Part shown: positions 1 through 12,024 of the stretch, piece after piece
Position numbering within the stretch: the first letter of the stretch is position 1
How the letters are laid out: the number at the start of each line of letters is the position of its first letter
Origin: Earliella scabrosa
Lineage: Eukaryota; Basidiomycota; Agaricomycetes; Polyporales; Polyporaceae
DNA length: 64,000 nt
Direction: 5' to 3'
NCBI GenBank assembly: GCA_022605405.1
Contig: JABYQQ010000024.1
Location: forward strand, 310,001-374,000
Translations under genes and position numbers: made by a program
Notes under the pieces: model-generated
Seen by the model: the letters and a program-made list of their open reading frames with translations, nothing else
The model's database searches: none
Told to the model about the DNA's origin: nothing

Positions 1-2197
1 TCCCATTCCTCCCGTGTGAGGTCGTCCGTACGGACGATACGGTAGAGTCCGCAATAATGGAAGACTTCGGGACTTCCTGTGCCGGTGCCAACAAAGACGT
101 GACGCTGGATCTGCGTTACTGGCCCGGCTGTTTCACCATGCGGCGGGTCACTCCCGTGGCTATCGCCTTTTGAGGGAGTTCGATCGCTGTTAAGCCCCAA
201 GTCGTGTAGCAGGAACCCATGCTTCCCTGGGTTCGACGGGAGCCAGGTGTGCTGTGTCAGACTTGCGCAAACATAGGAATGGAGCTCGTATTTTGTACTA
301 AGCGTTGTTAGTGCCCGGCCGATTCTGACAGGTACATAACGTGCATGCATGGCAGGTAGTAAGCCGTCAGCTCAAGCGTAGGTACAGGAACAATGTGAAC
401 GCTTACTTCACATGTAGAGCTGTCAGAACGTTGCCCCCAAGGATCTCCCTGAGTGAATGTCTAGTGAAGGATGCCGGTGCGCCAAGACTAGAGGATAGGT
501 CCGCTACGACTGGTTGCAAGTGGGCAGTTTCCGCTAGTCGGCTTGGAGGAGGCTGCGCTGCATGTGGTTGAAGTCGCGCTGTGTCTTCTGATGTGTCAGA
601 ATCGCGACCACGGTTAGTTGGTTGTCCCCGCTCAGGGTCGGACGAATGCGCGTGTCTAGTATAGCATATTGCGTCAGAGAACCAGTACAGAGTCATCATT
701 AATGTGCATCACACCCTTTCGAAGATGAGAGCCCTCGTACCCCGACTTGACTCTCGCTCTCAACCTCACGTCGCAGTTTCGAGAGCTGGGGTAGTCACGT
801 CAGTAGAGTCATATGTTGAACAGAAGCTTGAACCGCGACTTACTTCGTCCTCCTTGTGTTGAGCTTCGGCAGCCAGGTCGTCGGTTTTTCGTGAGGCGTC
901 GAGCAGCTACAGTAAAATACTTCATCAGCGTACGTCGACCAGGCTAGACCATTCCTGAATCGATATTACCAGTGCCTCAAGTCTCTTATGCTCCTCTTTA
1001 GCAATGATATTTGCATCTTCTGCTTCCCTCCGAGCAGTGACCGCCTGGTCCCTCTCGAACTGTAATGACTGAATCTGCATAGTGGAAGATCAGAGAGTCT
1101 GTACCACGGTAACACTACGTGTGATGAGCACGGACGCTAACCTGAGCTTCGTAGTTCGTCCGTTCAGCGTTCATGCCGTCCAGTTGAATTGCTATGGTCT
1201 GCGCACGATCGGCTTCTCGCCTTGCCTCCGTCCTGAGTTCGGACATTTCTTTTTGGAGCTTCTCAACTGTCTCTTCCGAGCTCAGTAGCCTCTCCCGGAG
1301 ATGCTCATTCTCATTGTGGAGCTTCTCTAGCCTTACACTGCAGTCCTGGTACGATGCATCAGCGGAGGCGGTACAGGTCAAGGGTTGCAGTCGAGTACCG
1401 TTGTCCTGAAACCAAGCTTCCTGATGTGCGTGGCATGGCAGATTGCGGTTCGCTGTAGCCATTTCAACAACTGCTTCGTAAACTGAGGATGTAGCATTTT
1501 GTACTAGTTCGGAAGCTACCGTCGTGAGACTTCTCGGTGCAGCCAGGACATCATTTGATTGACTCACCGCGTGGGGGCTGATCGTGTCAAGCGATACAGG
1601 CTCCGAGTCCAATAATGAGACATTGTGGTCGATAAGATCGGATAAGCTTTGCAGTAGCTCAAGAACAAAGTGGTCTCCCATGAACGTGAATATGGTGGAG
1701 TCGTTCTATGCAAAGCATGGTGATCAGAGCATGTATCCGCCTGGCCTACCTAGGCCTACCTGCTGCGAAATCGGGCTTGTCATGTCATTGCCTTCTCTCT
1801 GAATATTCAGCATGTCCACCATAACCATATTGACGTGTCTGGAGGTGCGTTCGCGAAGCTCTTCTCCCATCGCAGTCTGTGGAGTCATTGAATGTTCTTT
1901 CGCCGCACCTTGTGGAGATGGGTATAAGAGGTGCGCACGTGGTCGACGCCTCCGCAAAGGGTTTGCAGAGTCATAGTATCTGCTGTGGCTTCTTCCAAGA
2001 GGGTAGCCAGTTCCAGTGCGAACTTCGGGTGCACAAATGCATCCTGACAGGGTTCATGATTCATATGTTCGACTCAGAACTTCGATGATTAACAGTGCTT
2101 AACGCACCTCTGTACGGACGCTGTTCTGATCAATCAAGCTTGCCGCCGCTTGAAGCGCAAGATGAAGGTTTTTGACTGCGCCCGTCGCTGGACTCAT
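1..2197 (-). CDS. DUF6697-like coiled-coil protein L1 (3' end cut by window start)
   Basis: Multi-exon gene read from ATG at 2195-2197. Exon 1 (2108-2197) encodes 30 residues beginning MSPATG. Exon 2 (1939-2043) encodes the family motif FVHPKFALELATLLEEA. Further exons cover about 1724-1880 and 1681 downwards. A strong coiled coil rich in E, K, R and L lies at about 960-1320. The globular C-terminal part begins near 480 (PASFTRHSLREILGG), continues with WLPSNPGKHGF (about 210-240) and FVGTGTGSPEVFHYCG (about 50-95), and runs off the window at DLTREEW. From memory, this order of motifs resembles the basidiomycete-specific DUF6697 domain. Function is unknown. Its closest relative in the window is R2 (37093-39706), not its neighbour L2. 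Exon borders between 700 and 950 are unresolved. Confidence 0.75.
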
Positions 2198-2599
2198 CGC
2201 AAATGTGAGAACAGTGTCGGGTTCGAGGAAGGTCAACGTCAACTTGGAGCGGAACCGTGCGAACTGTGAATCTCGCTGGGGACTCGGGCCGCTCATCCCA
2301 TACACGAAGCGCTCATGACTGTAATCGTCGTCTTATGTTGACCGAAATTCAGAACGAATTCAAGAGACTTGAACGGCTATCCGCTGGCACACGTTCATGT
2401 CTATCTGTAAACGAGGTACATACAGCACAAGAGAGGTTAACACGCAATGGCACGATGGTAGTACTAGTATGGAGTAGCGAACGAAGTCGTCGACTCGGAG
2501 CCTTGACTCAACATTGTGCAAGGCGACTCGGATCGGCTCACAGATGATCGTTAGACAAGCCCCATATACACATCGATACTCGGGCTATCTTCGACGGTC

Positions 2600-5096
2600 C
2601 TACTGTACAGACTCCTCATGACCGAGGGACAAGCGAGGCCGCTTCGAGGGACTCTCCTGTTCGCCCCCGGCATTCTCCTGAACGAGTGCTTGATAGAATG
2701 CCGCATCAAACGCGACGCACTCGAGAAGCACGCAGACCGCCGAGCGTTCTCCTGAGAAGAACCCCCTCCGAACAACTTCATCGGTGAGCTTCACGGCGCT
2801 GTTCTGTTGCAGCTTTGGCCGGTTAAGTACGCTCTGGACGCAGGTGTTCTTCACCTACCGATGAGGGTATGGTATCAGTGGCATGCTTAATGGAAGATAT
2901 GACAGCGGCCTTACCCTATCCGGTAGGGACTCCCACTCTTCCTTTGTCAACTCGCTGGAAAGTGTTAGACAGTAGTATCCTGCGTATTGGTATTCGTCAT
3001 GCTTTCCAAGCCCTCTTCCCAGGAAGATGTGGCACATTCGTAGGCTCCGAGAAGACCCTTGCTCCAGCGCACTTGATCCCAGGGAGATTTCCGATAGCCT
3101 TCGATCTTTGGAGGCTAAGGTTGGCTCGATATGTATGAAGCCGTGTTTCCCTGGACCGCTAGGAATCCAGGCGGAATGCTCCGGACCCACGAAAAGGTAA
3201 GCTTCTACGCTGTGCCTTGTCGCCAGCGGCTTATCGGCTTTTCTGATGCTAGGTTCGTGCAAATGTCAGCGTGCGAGATTGGTAAGGATATGGTCTACCA
3301 GCACCCACCGAAGATTCCAGGGCTTATGCGCCTTACCACCCAGTGTCTCTCTGATGAAAGCCTCCCTGAACGACGCCGGCTTACCATGACTTGCGGAGAG
3401 GTCGACGCTTATCACGGGTAGTTGCATGAGCTCCGCAGTGCGAGCCGGGGGCAAGGTGACAGCATTCTCGTGCGGCGACGCCTGTGATCCATCCGTCGTC
3501 GGATTCGTATCTTGCATGTTCTCCGCCTTCCGTTTGGACGATGGAGTGGCTACTGAAGACGAGCTAACGCCGGAGGCATTCTAAGTCGATATGTCTTCCA
3601 CCAGGTACGGCTCCGACCTACCCTAGAAGGCGGAGAGTCACTGGTCGAGTTTGGCGCAGTTTGTCAATCTATGCTGTATATGAGCGGAAGCCGGCGTTGA
3701 TGATGTGGGTCATACTGACCTCGCTCTCCTGTTCGGCAAGCTGCGTGACTTGCTCTTGTACGGTACGTTCGGTGTCTTGCAACTGAGAACCACTGCGCGT
3801 TAGTATCTCGGGCAGCCAGTAGCGTGCTGCGAAGTACTCCATACTCGTGCTAGATATCGATCGCGCTCCTCTTCGGTCGCTTGGCGCCCAGCTTTCTCCT
3901 GTACAAGCTCCGCCCGAGCTTGTGCAAGCTCATCCCGGACTTGTTGAAGGGTAGATGTCAACGTTGTCTCCACGTCCTTCAGGCGTGCAATCTCTGCGTC
4001 TTGGTCACGCAACTGGACTTGTCCAGGTGAGAATACAGTGTGGGCCTAATGTTGTGTCACTTGCCTTGCCGTGGTCGAGCTCGCGTTGCGTTGCGTATTC
4101 CGTTGTGAGCCTGTCTAGTTGGGCCTTCAGGGATGCCGTATTGCGTTCTTCGTCTCCCTGAATCTGCTTCATCTGTCTATGAATGTCGTCGAGCCTGTCG
4201 CAGGCTCGTACCTTGTCTGCATCAGTGTCGTTCGTATCGTGCTCTCCGCACTAGACCAAGACTCAGAGAGCTGTGTATGATCACTAAACGCGAGATGGAC
4301 GGCTTACCGCTTTTTTGGGTGATTGGCTTGCTTCGTCGCGGGAGATACAGTATCCCACTGTGCTTTGTAGCCACGTCAACACACGCAGAGGAAAGTGCGG
4401 GTCCGTCATTTTCAGCTGTCGTCGGCAATGGTTGTCACTTATAAACCATCTCAACTCTCAAGTTCTCGAGCTCAACACATACCACGCGCACATCGAAGGG
4501 TTCCTCCATGACTTTGATCGCCGATACGATGTTCTCAGCAACGTCGACAACGTCGCATAGCAATTGGTGCACCAGACGATCGCTCATGATGATGGGCTAC
4601 GGACACGAACAGTAAGGAATCGATCCAATGACGCGTGTGATCAGCGGAGGCTCGAGACAGACCTGCTCTATGTTGCTGTCGTCGCCTTTTGCCAGGATTC
4701 TGAGTGTATCGTCTAGTGCGCGCTTGATACTTTCTTCGTGCGTGTTGGTGATCCGCTTTTCAAGTGAAGTCTATGATAATGCGAGACAAGAGTCGATTGG
4801 ATGAGCTCGACATGATCGCACCGCACAACTCACGTCGAGTACATCGCCATTGACAGCATGAGGATGGAGAGCGGAAACATCCGTCATCATGTCCACCAGC
4901 GAGTTCGCTACGTCGAGCGCAAACTCCGGGTACACGAAGACCTCCTGTTGAGATGACGGTAAACATTACGTATCAACATTGGGAATCGGTAGTGAACATT
5001 TACTACCTTAGGTTGTACGCCATTGCGAGCGGCGACCCTAGCCAATACTCTGAGAGCAGTCCGGAAAGTGTCGACTTGTCTGATGGCAGCGTCCAT
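2600..5096 (-). CDS. DUF6697-like coiled-coil protein L2
   Basis: Complete family member from ATG at 5094-5096 (MDAAIRQVDTFRTALRVLA) to TAG at 2600-2602. The second coding segment (about 4836-4947) carries FVYPEFALDVANSLVDMM, aligning with FVHPKFALELATLLEEA of L1. A coiled coil lies at about 3850-4010 (QQVRDELAQARAELVQEKAG). The DUF6697-like part has PASFREAFIRETLGG (about 3330-3390), WIPSGPGKHGF (about 3140-3180), the YAGYYCLTL block (about 2960-2990) and LTKEEWESLPDRV (about 2900-2945). The tail exon (about 2600-2840) has VLLECVAFDAAFYQAL followed by a basic SPSKRPRLS stretch that looks like a nuclear localisation signal. Several internal exons (4000-4800) are short and their borders uncertain. 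Function is unknown. Confidence 0.78.
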
Positions 5097-5472
5097 CCCG
5101 GGACAAATCGTTGGTATCTGTTAGTACAGCTTTGAGCGGCTTGGAGTAAGAGCAACAGCTTCGATGCCACGCTGTGACGACTCGGAGAAGCAGCGTGACA
5201 ACCACGCGTGACCTACCGGAAACGGATCCGACCTGGTCGAGCACACTGGAGGACCAAGTGTAAATCAGACACACAGATTATTTGTTTCCGGATACACGTG
5301 TAATAGTCGTACATGAGAGTGCTACAATTCCAGACAAATCAATGCATACACATCAAGACATGAGGTTGACGACGACATCCACACCTCGTAATCGTACATA
5401 GCGCTGCGCGCAGCTGCGCTCGCGACACGGTCCCACCGCACTGACACAAGGCTCAAAACATAACGCCAGCTG
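5097..5472. other. intergenic, L2 start to NYN gene stop
   Basis: This 376-bp spacer holds the upstream region of L2 and the 3' flank of the NYN gene. Open frames here are short and lack family features. I see no RNA gene or repeat. Confidence 0.6.
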
Positions 5473-7388
5473 TCAGTGTGCACCACCAAATACGCCCTCC
5501 GGTATCTCCAGCAAGTCTGACGCATACGCGTCCAGCATGTAGATCTTGAACCGATCGTTGTCTCCAAACTCGCGCATCCACGCACGGCTCAGACCTCCTT
5601 CCCATGCGTACAGCTCCACGCGCCACCCCTTCTTCAGTGCCGTCCGCACGCAGCCGAGGAACCCGTCCTCGTTGAACTGGCCCACGTTGCCATCGCCTGT
5701 GGCCAGGACGATCGTGCCGCCCGAGGGCACTAAGTCCACGTCTGCGATCGCCTGATGCAGCTTCAGCTGGAGCAGCTCGTCCACGCCCTGCTCGCGATAG
5801 CGGACGCGAGTCGCACCAGTACCCGGGCCCTGGTCGGACTCAGTGGATGTTCCATTCCCGCCGACGGAGGACTTGTGCGCGTGTCCGCGGGTAGGCCGCG
5901 CACGACCGTTCGTACGGGAGGGCCCCGCCTCAGGCTTGGCAGAGCCGTTCGTAGTACGACTGTTGGTCCGGGCATGCCCGGGTGTGTGCTGACGGTCCGC
6001 GCCGTCTCCGGTGTCGGGAACACGTGCGTAAATACGCACTTCATACCCAAGGTCCTCAGCAGAGTGCATGGGTTGGTAGAGAGGAGACGACGTGACAAGC
6101 ACGCGTCTTGTCACGGGGCGTCCACGCTCGAGGACAAGTGCAAGTGCCGCGTGGGAGAGGTGTGTCTGCTTGATCTTGCGCACAACGTGTTGCAAATGCT
6201 TCCTGACATACGAGATGAAGCCGATAAGAATGTTTGAGCTAGAAGCGCGTGGGATGAGTACGTGATCGGAGGAAGCAAACAGGAATGATAGACGTACTGG
6301 TCAATGAATACATGTATGAGGGTGTCTTGCGATTGAGGTACAGGACCACGAGGGTCGGCATAGGTTAGTGATGACGTGAAGTCCCGAGACAAGATAGCTG
6401 AGAGCGCCTTCGCTTCCGAGGGAAAGAGTAGTCTGAGTTTGTGTGCGAGAGTCCGGAGTTGTATTGTGCGGGCATCAAAAGACTTAGTCGAAACGTGTAG
6501 GCTGGGAGTAGACCTGCTATGGTGCAATCGTGGGTTCTGTTCGGCTGAGGCACGAGTCTTTTGCCTTTCCTTGCGGAAAACCGCAGGAGTCGCAGGGGTA
6601 GTCTTGGAGTACGGGGACGAGGAGGACACATCCAGAGAGGACGAGGAAGTATCACCATCTTCAATATCAGCGCTCGCTTCATCAACACCATCAACCCCGC
6701 CCGCTGTGGTCTCTGTGTGCGTGCCATCTTCCGGGCCACCACGACGTGCCGAACGAGTGCGTTTGCGCCGCCTCTTCCGTCGGACGGCAGGAACGAGGAG
6801 CTGTGAGGGGCTGTCCGACGTCGTTGAGCTGTTCCCACGGAGCTCCCTCCTCGCGGCGAGCTTCTCTCGTTCGGCAGCAAGGTAGGTCAAGGCTTGGTCG
6901 AGGTAGCCGAGAGATGGACGATCCATGGTATTCTCGTCTTCAATGGGGACCTCGAGCTCCGTCCCGTCGTCATACTCTGACGCGGTGCCCTCGGAGTCAG
7001 GGGGAAGGGAAGAGCGGCCTCGGACGGGGCTCCCGGGGAGTGAGGATGTGAGATATGAGGTGACTCGCCTGCTTGTCCATAGTGAAGGGCCCTGCGGTGG
7101 ATCCGAGTCGTCCGAATGGGAGAGAGCGAAAGAGGAGGTAGGTGTGGCACTCCGCGCGTCCCCGCCGTTGGCTTGCCCGCGGGTATGGAGATTGGTCAGG
7201 GCGCGAAAGACAGGCCCGAATGCACCCAGGTCCGGAGCATCTGGATGCAGGCGAGGGTCAAGAGCGCACGAGATGCACAGTTGCAGAGATCGCTCACCAT
7301 CGGAGGTGATCCCGCTGGCGGCCGAGTACGTCGAGAAGGGGCTCAGAGGACCAGGGGAGATGGAGGATTCGGTGACAGACTGGGTCAT
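5473..7388 (-). CDS. NYN-domain protein, putative endoribonuclease
   Basis: Two exons, 6298-7388 and 5473-6238, split by one intron (6239-6297, GTACGT..CTAG), encode 618 residues. ATG is at 7386-7388 and TGA at 5473-5475. Residues 1 to about 350 are low-complexity, rich in S, T, R and acidic residues, with a basic RRKRRRKRTRSARR patch (about residue 205) that could direct nuclear import. The NYN (PIN-like) fold follows: IHVFIDHSNILIGF spans the splice junction, then EQGVDELLQLKLHQAIAD, then TIVLATGDGNVGQFNEDGF and KKGWRVELYAWEGGLS. The acidic residues expected for metal binding (FIDHSN, GVDE, ATGD) are all present, so the RNase centre looks intact. A Gly/Thr/Arg-rich loop of about 90 residues splits the fold after YEVRIYARVP. 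NYN proteins are known to cleave RNA. The substrate here is unknown. Confidence 0.87.
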
Positions 7389-9073
7389 AAATATCGAGTG
7401 GTGTGCGGCGAATCAAACGGAAGAGAGATGAAGAAAGCGTGGCGGCGTGCAGGCTGTTAAGTAGCAGGCCAACTACCGCCGAGTCAACGGCATAGCTTCC
7501 GGCGCCTAGCCGCGCCTCGCATTACGGCCATAGCACGTGTGGCAGGATCGCGCGTTTTCGGTAAGCTGCGCTCCGCAACTCGCCACCGTCAATGCGTTCA
7601 GGCCTCTGCGGACACAGATCGCGAGCCTCTGCCAGCCCACAATCGTAGCTGGCGGTCCACCGATACCACTCTGCTATACGCCCATCCACGGCCGCACCAG
7701 GAGATCTCAGGGTCGGAGGGAGGGAACCGACATCCGGACAACGTTCCCTCTCGTACCGATCCTCTGTCCGGACTCGTCGCCGGGGTGCCTAGCAAGACGA
7801 TAAGACCACGTAATAGGACTACAAAAGGAGTCTATGTTAGTAAAGCAGCGTACTCCAGCGAACGTAGAACCATACCCTATCTTCCAGATGGCTGGTGGGA
7901 CACGGCTTCGCGGCCTGACACAAAGGCAACAGGTAGTTGGACACTCTGAGCTCTATCCTGAGAAGACTGGATTGAGACGGCATCTCTGTCAGCAGCTGAA
8001 CAAGGGGTGAGGACAAAGGGTGGACTTCTCACTTCATAGCTACGGACCCCGCGTCCAATGGTCCGCTTTCTCTTGCCGCGTGGTTGTAGCGAGACTGTGG
8101 AGCCGTCGACGGAGGAGGACAGCGCGTCCTCACCGTGTCCAGTATGCAGAGTCAGGAGGAGTGTAAGGTACGATATTCATACCATTTCGAGCCAACCATC
8201 GGATCCTCTATGCATCCGCGGCCGAGGACAATGAGCAAGTATGAAGCAACTTGCATGAGCGATGAAACAAGAGATGTTGAGTCCAAAAGCAAGACAAAGA
8301 AATCCAGGGGTCGTAAGCACGGCAGGAGGAGCAGTGGTCCCCAAGCCACTCGATGCTGCGGTACCGACGTCCAACCCTGTCCAACCACCAGCATACCCAA
8401 AGCATACCAGTGATGGACCAGCGGCGCGGCAATCCGTAACCAGCACCGAGTACTCTCCGAGCCACATACCTGTGTGTCGCTGGTCCGGCAGAAATACGTG
8501 TCTGTGTGTCTGCGGAAGGATCATGGTGGTTGAAATGAGAGGAACAAAGAGGCGTCGAAATGAAGGGATCGGAGTGCAAAACGCGTCCATGTATGGGCGT
8601 CTATTTAATGTCGGGATGTCGGGTCGCGGTCACATGGCCGTGCCAACGGATGCAGATCGCGCCGCGATTGGCCAATGGCCACTTGCAGGCGCACAAGAAG
8701 CCCACAGCAAATCGAAATGTGTATACGGGGAGGGAATGCGAGGATAGACTCTATAGTGTTAGGTGGGAATGGACATGCGCAGAAGCCACATCTATATGTG
8801 TACGGACGTAGACAGAATATGTGCAGCGAATCATGCGACCTAAATAACCTCCAGCAAAGCTCGACAGGAACGAAGCCCAGATATGATACGTGGATGCGTC
8901 ATGGACAGCGAAACGAAAGCAACTAAATACGGCGTAATCGTGATATGAGTGAGTCCATTTGTGATATGCGGGGGAGTGTCCTTGGGTGAGTTCTTTTGGG
9001 TGGTGCGACGGACGTTCGTAACCGTGCAGTCGTGCGTATGTGTTGAGTGACGAGATACTGTTCAGTGTTGCGT
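7389..9073. other. intergenic with a possible unassigned plus-strand gene (about 7540-8460)
   Basis: 1.7 kb between the NYN gene start and the bestrophin-like gene stop. One plus-strand frame is open from about 7539 to 7949 and encodes TIPYLPDGWWDTAS, but it has no in-frame ATG. Plausible splices (GTAGTT after 7931, then exons near 7995-8010 and 8040-8166) would link it to a Pro/Ala-rich segment at about 8280-8440 (KPLDAAVPTSNPVQPPAYPK). This could be a real spliced gene with an unseen first exon, or chance. I do not recognise a family. The rest looks non-coding. Confidence 0.25.
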
Positions 9074-11524
9074 CTAATATGTGATGGTCGATAGCGCGAT
9101 CTGGATGCGCCCGAGCCCGCGCTGCATCCACTCGTCGGGTGGGATGCGCTCGTCCTTGGAGAAGATCTGGTCGTTGAACTGCGAGAACGCCCAGCTCTCG
9201 ACCTCGGGGCGAGGAACGGCGGTAATCGCCTTGAGTTCGCTTCCTGTAGGCACGATGGAAAGATGAGTCGGACTGTAACTACGTCTGACCGAACCAGTGC
9301 AACGTACGGATGATATTGTGCGTGAAATGATCCAAGTTCTGTGTTCACACGATATGTCAGATGGTGACTATGCAGTGCAACAATACGAAACCCACCAAGT
9401 CGTTCTTGTCGTAACCTGATAATATCATCAGATGCGTGAGCAATTGCACTCGCAAGCACAGGCACACGTGTAGCGACAGACTTACCAAAGGGATCTGCGA
9501 AGGGTGGTCGCGATTGAGTTTAAATTTAATGAAGGAGATCGACAAAGTTTACTCACTTTCAATTTCCTCCCCAGCAACGAGGAACCCGAAGAAGATGAAA
9601 CTCTATCCACGCGACGTCAGCATACGGCTTAATCGAAGAAGAGAAGCGACGAACGAGGAGAGCTGTCGCCGGGATTGTGAGCCAGCCGAGTGCAACATAG
9701 AGCTGGAAGGGCTGCATGGGGGTTAGCGCAGGAGGAGTGCAGTTGTATAAAGGTGACGCACCAAGAGCAAGCAGTATAGAAGGGTCACGCTCCATAGGTG
9801 GACCCGGTAACTATAACACGCGGTTATGTAAATGCGATGTGGAAAGCGCAAGCGATACGCACGAGAACGGGATCGGGGTCGTCGAGATGCGTTCCAGGCC
9901 AGTCAAGGAGTCGACGAGTTGGTTCAAGCTGTTCAACAAGACGGCTGTGAACAGTAGTGAGTTAGGCGTTGACGGGGACAGCGTCAAGGGACTCACTGGC
10001 CGTAGGAGGTGGGACTACATTGCGGTCTTGGAGTGCGGCCACGTACGAGCTCTGCTACTGGGTGAGCGATTTGACCAATGTGAGGGGGAGCGTGACACTT
10101 ACAAGGTATAGCGAGATCTCAAGCGGCAGGTTGTGCGTGACAACCTTACTCCGGAGCTTCGCACGAATACGAGCAGCCTTCTTGCCCTTCACTTCCTTAC
10201 CCTTCTTCGTCAGGTATCCTACCAACAGTGACAGCGGGAACAGGTCCAAGAGATGGTATTTGGGAGGGTTGCGTGCGGGCAGTAGGAAGTCCTCGTGTTC
10301 GGTAACTCGGGAGTGAGTTGAAGCCTTGTCGCTGCTGTACCTCTTCTCGTCGAATGTCCTCGATCGCCCACTCATCCGGGGAGGCATGGGTAGGTCTGCC
10401 TGCACACTGACTTTCCTCGTCGGCGCGGCCGTTGGGCTTGTGGCGGGGAAGGGAAGCTGGCCATGGTGGAACGAGGCACTTCTGGGCGACGACGGGTGTG
10501 CAGACCCTTCCATCTCAGGAACAGACGCTGCGCTGTCTCCACGAGCGCGGAGCGGAGGAGATTGTATGCTGGACCCGTCGGTGGAGTTAACATCAACGAG
10601 GGATGGCATGCCAGCGGGCAGCGCGTATGCCGGCAAGTACTTGACCAGGTGATAGAGGTCGACGTAGTAGACCCCCTCTTCGCCACGCAAATAGTGCTTG
10701 ACTGCGACACCGAAAGCCTCGATGAGGTTGATGACGGTCTTCTTCTCAATCAAGACCCGTGCCTTGCGCTGTTCGTCGGTGGACCGGTCGTCCTTCGCAG
10801 CAGGCATCATATCTGAAAATGGAATCAGAAACCGTTCGGGTGTATTGTGAGGTTGAGTTGAGCGCCATAATCCTTGCCTGGCAATGCATGCGAGGCAGCC
10901 ACGTGTCAGAAGGACAGGAAGCCTGGAAGTCAAGGCTATCATGTCCTGTCTTCTGCAGCGCAAGAACTTTTGGTGTATGAAGTAGTCACGCGAGCAATTG
11001 AAGCCGCAGAAGTACGAGGTATACTTGGCTCGGAGGACTACTATCGTGAATCGGCAGGGAAATGGACGTACCAGGGACATGAAACCAGATTGTACGGGCA
11101 AGAGTCCTGCTACCCAACACGATTTGCGACCACAGCCGTCTCCCCTCATTATACCGCTCGAAGCTGGCAGTCGTCCGGTAGGAGACGACGAAACCCAAGA
11201 CGGTACCGATGCTGTGGAAGAGCCAGTTAGTGACCTGGGTGATCGAGATCCCATCGTGACCAGAGATGGTGGTGTCCGGCAATGATCGAGGCAAGAGTAG
11301 GGCATCGACGTTAGTACTCACACAGTCAATAGTGTGGGTTGGATAATGAGCGAATGCACATTATGGTTGATGATAGTAATAGCAGTGGCCCAGCCAGAGA
11401 AAAAGACGAGCAGCGGCCAGCACCGAAAGACCGCCGTGGCAAGGGCTGCACTCATGAATCGGTGCAGGGTACCCTTCTTGCGACTGGAGTCGAAGGGGTC
11501 CGCAGCGTACAAAGAGGACTCCAT
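9074..11524 (-). CDS. bestrophin-like (UPF0187/RFP-TM) anion channel protein
   Basis: Twelve exons encode 522 residues: 11322-11524, 11072-11211, 10103-10812, 9997-10051, 9863-9944, 9762-9810, 9655-9711, 9557-9602, 9486-9494, 9396-9415, 9308-9338 and 9074-9240. They add to 523 codons including TAG at 9074-9076. Family landmarks in order are an N-terminal membrane segment (FRCWPLLVFFSGWATAITII), the conserved VLGFVVSYRTTASFERYNEG and RRLWSQI, then LPLEISLYLSSYVAAL, NQLVDSLTGLERISTTPIPF, SVTLLYCLLLPFQL, FIFFGFLVAGEEIENPFGYD and the KNDLNLDHF block. These match the fungal bestrophin-type channel family (chloride/anion transport, membrane). A Ser/Pro-rich disordered insert of about 130 residues lies in exon 3. 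Oddities are a 9-nt microexon and a 259-bp intron 2 (10813-11071), long for this window. Selectivity and membrane location are not shown by the sequence. Confidence 0.87.
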
Positions 11525-11943
11525 CGGGGCAGGGCGCGTTGAGGGAGACTAGAACGGTCAGAGAAGTCAGAGAGCAAGACGCATGGAGTCGGGTCGTCAA
11601 CGCAGGAGAGAACCTTGGCAGTCGCGTTTCGAGGCCTGTGCACGGGCGGTGATCACAACAGCTAATGGGAGCTGTTACTTACTTCCATTTGTTTAATGTT
11701 ATGTCAGCTATGATGCCCTAGTGAATGTTCCTTAGATATCGTCAAGGGGTCACTGATCCGGTCAATGTGAGAATTAAGAACGGAGTAACAGAGACGCCGC
11801 CGGCTTAAAGTTTCAGTTATATCCAGGGTGCGCGCTTAACACGACAGGTCACGTCAATGTCACGTGTAGCCCCTCGTCACGCGTCGCGACCGTGACTTCC
11901 TGATCACTATCCATTTGAGTCACTTCTCCAAATCGGTCCGTGA
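11525..11943. promoter_or_regulatory. divergent promoter region, bestrophin-like gene / GlyRS gene
   Basis: About 420 bp between the two start codons, transcribed outwards both ways. It contains several GTCACG/TCACGTG motifs between about 11845 and 11900, a common basidiomycete promoter element type. No TATA box is convincing. The assignment as promoter is by position. Confidence 0.5.
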
Positions 11944-12024
11944 ATGCGTTTTCGGCCTCTCTTTCGTGCTCGCCCTTGTACTTTTACACCCTTCCGCGTC
12001 CACGCTCGTTGGAAACACCTCGAC
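11944..12024 (+). promoter_or_regulatory. in-frame upstream start and presequence for a mitochondrial GlyRS form
   Basis: An ATG at 11944 is in frame with the main GlyRS ATG at 12025 and adds 27 residues beginning MRFRPLFRARPCTF. The extension holds seven Arg and one Lys and only one acidic residue, placed last, and is rich in F, P and T. This is the composition of a mitochondrial targeting peptide. Fungal GlyRS genes are known to make cytosolic and mitochondrial forms from one locus by alternative starts. I infer the same here: start at 11944 for mitochondria, 12025 for cytosol. Confidence 0.65.
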
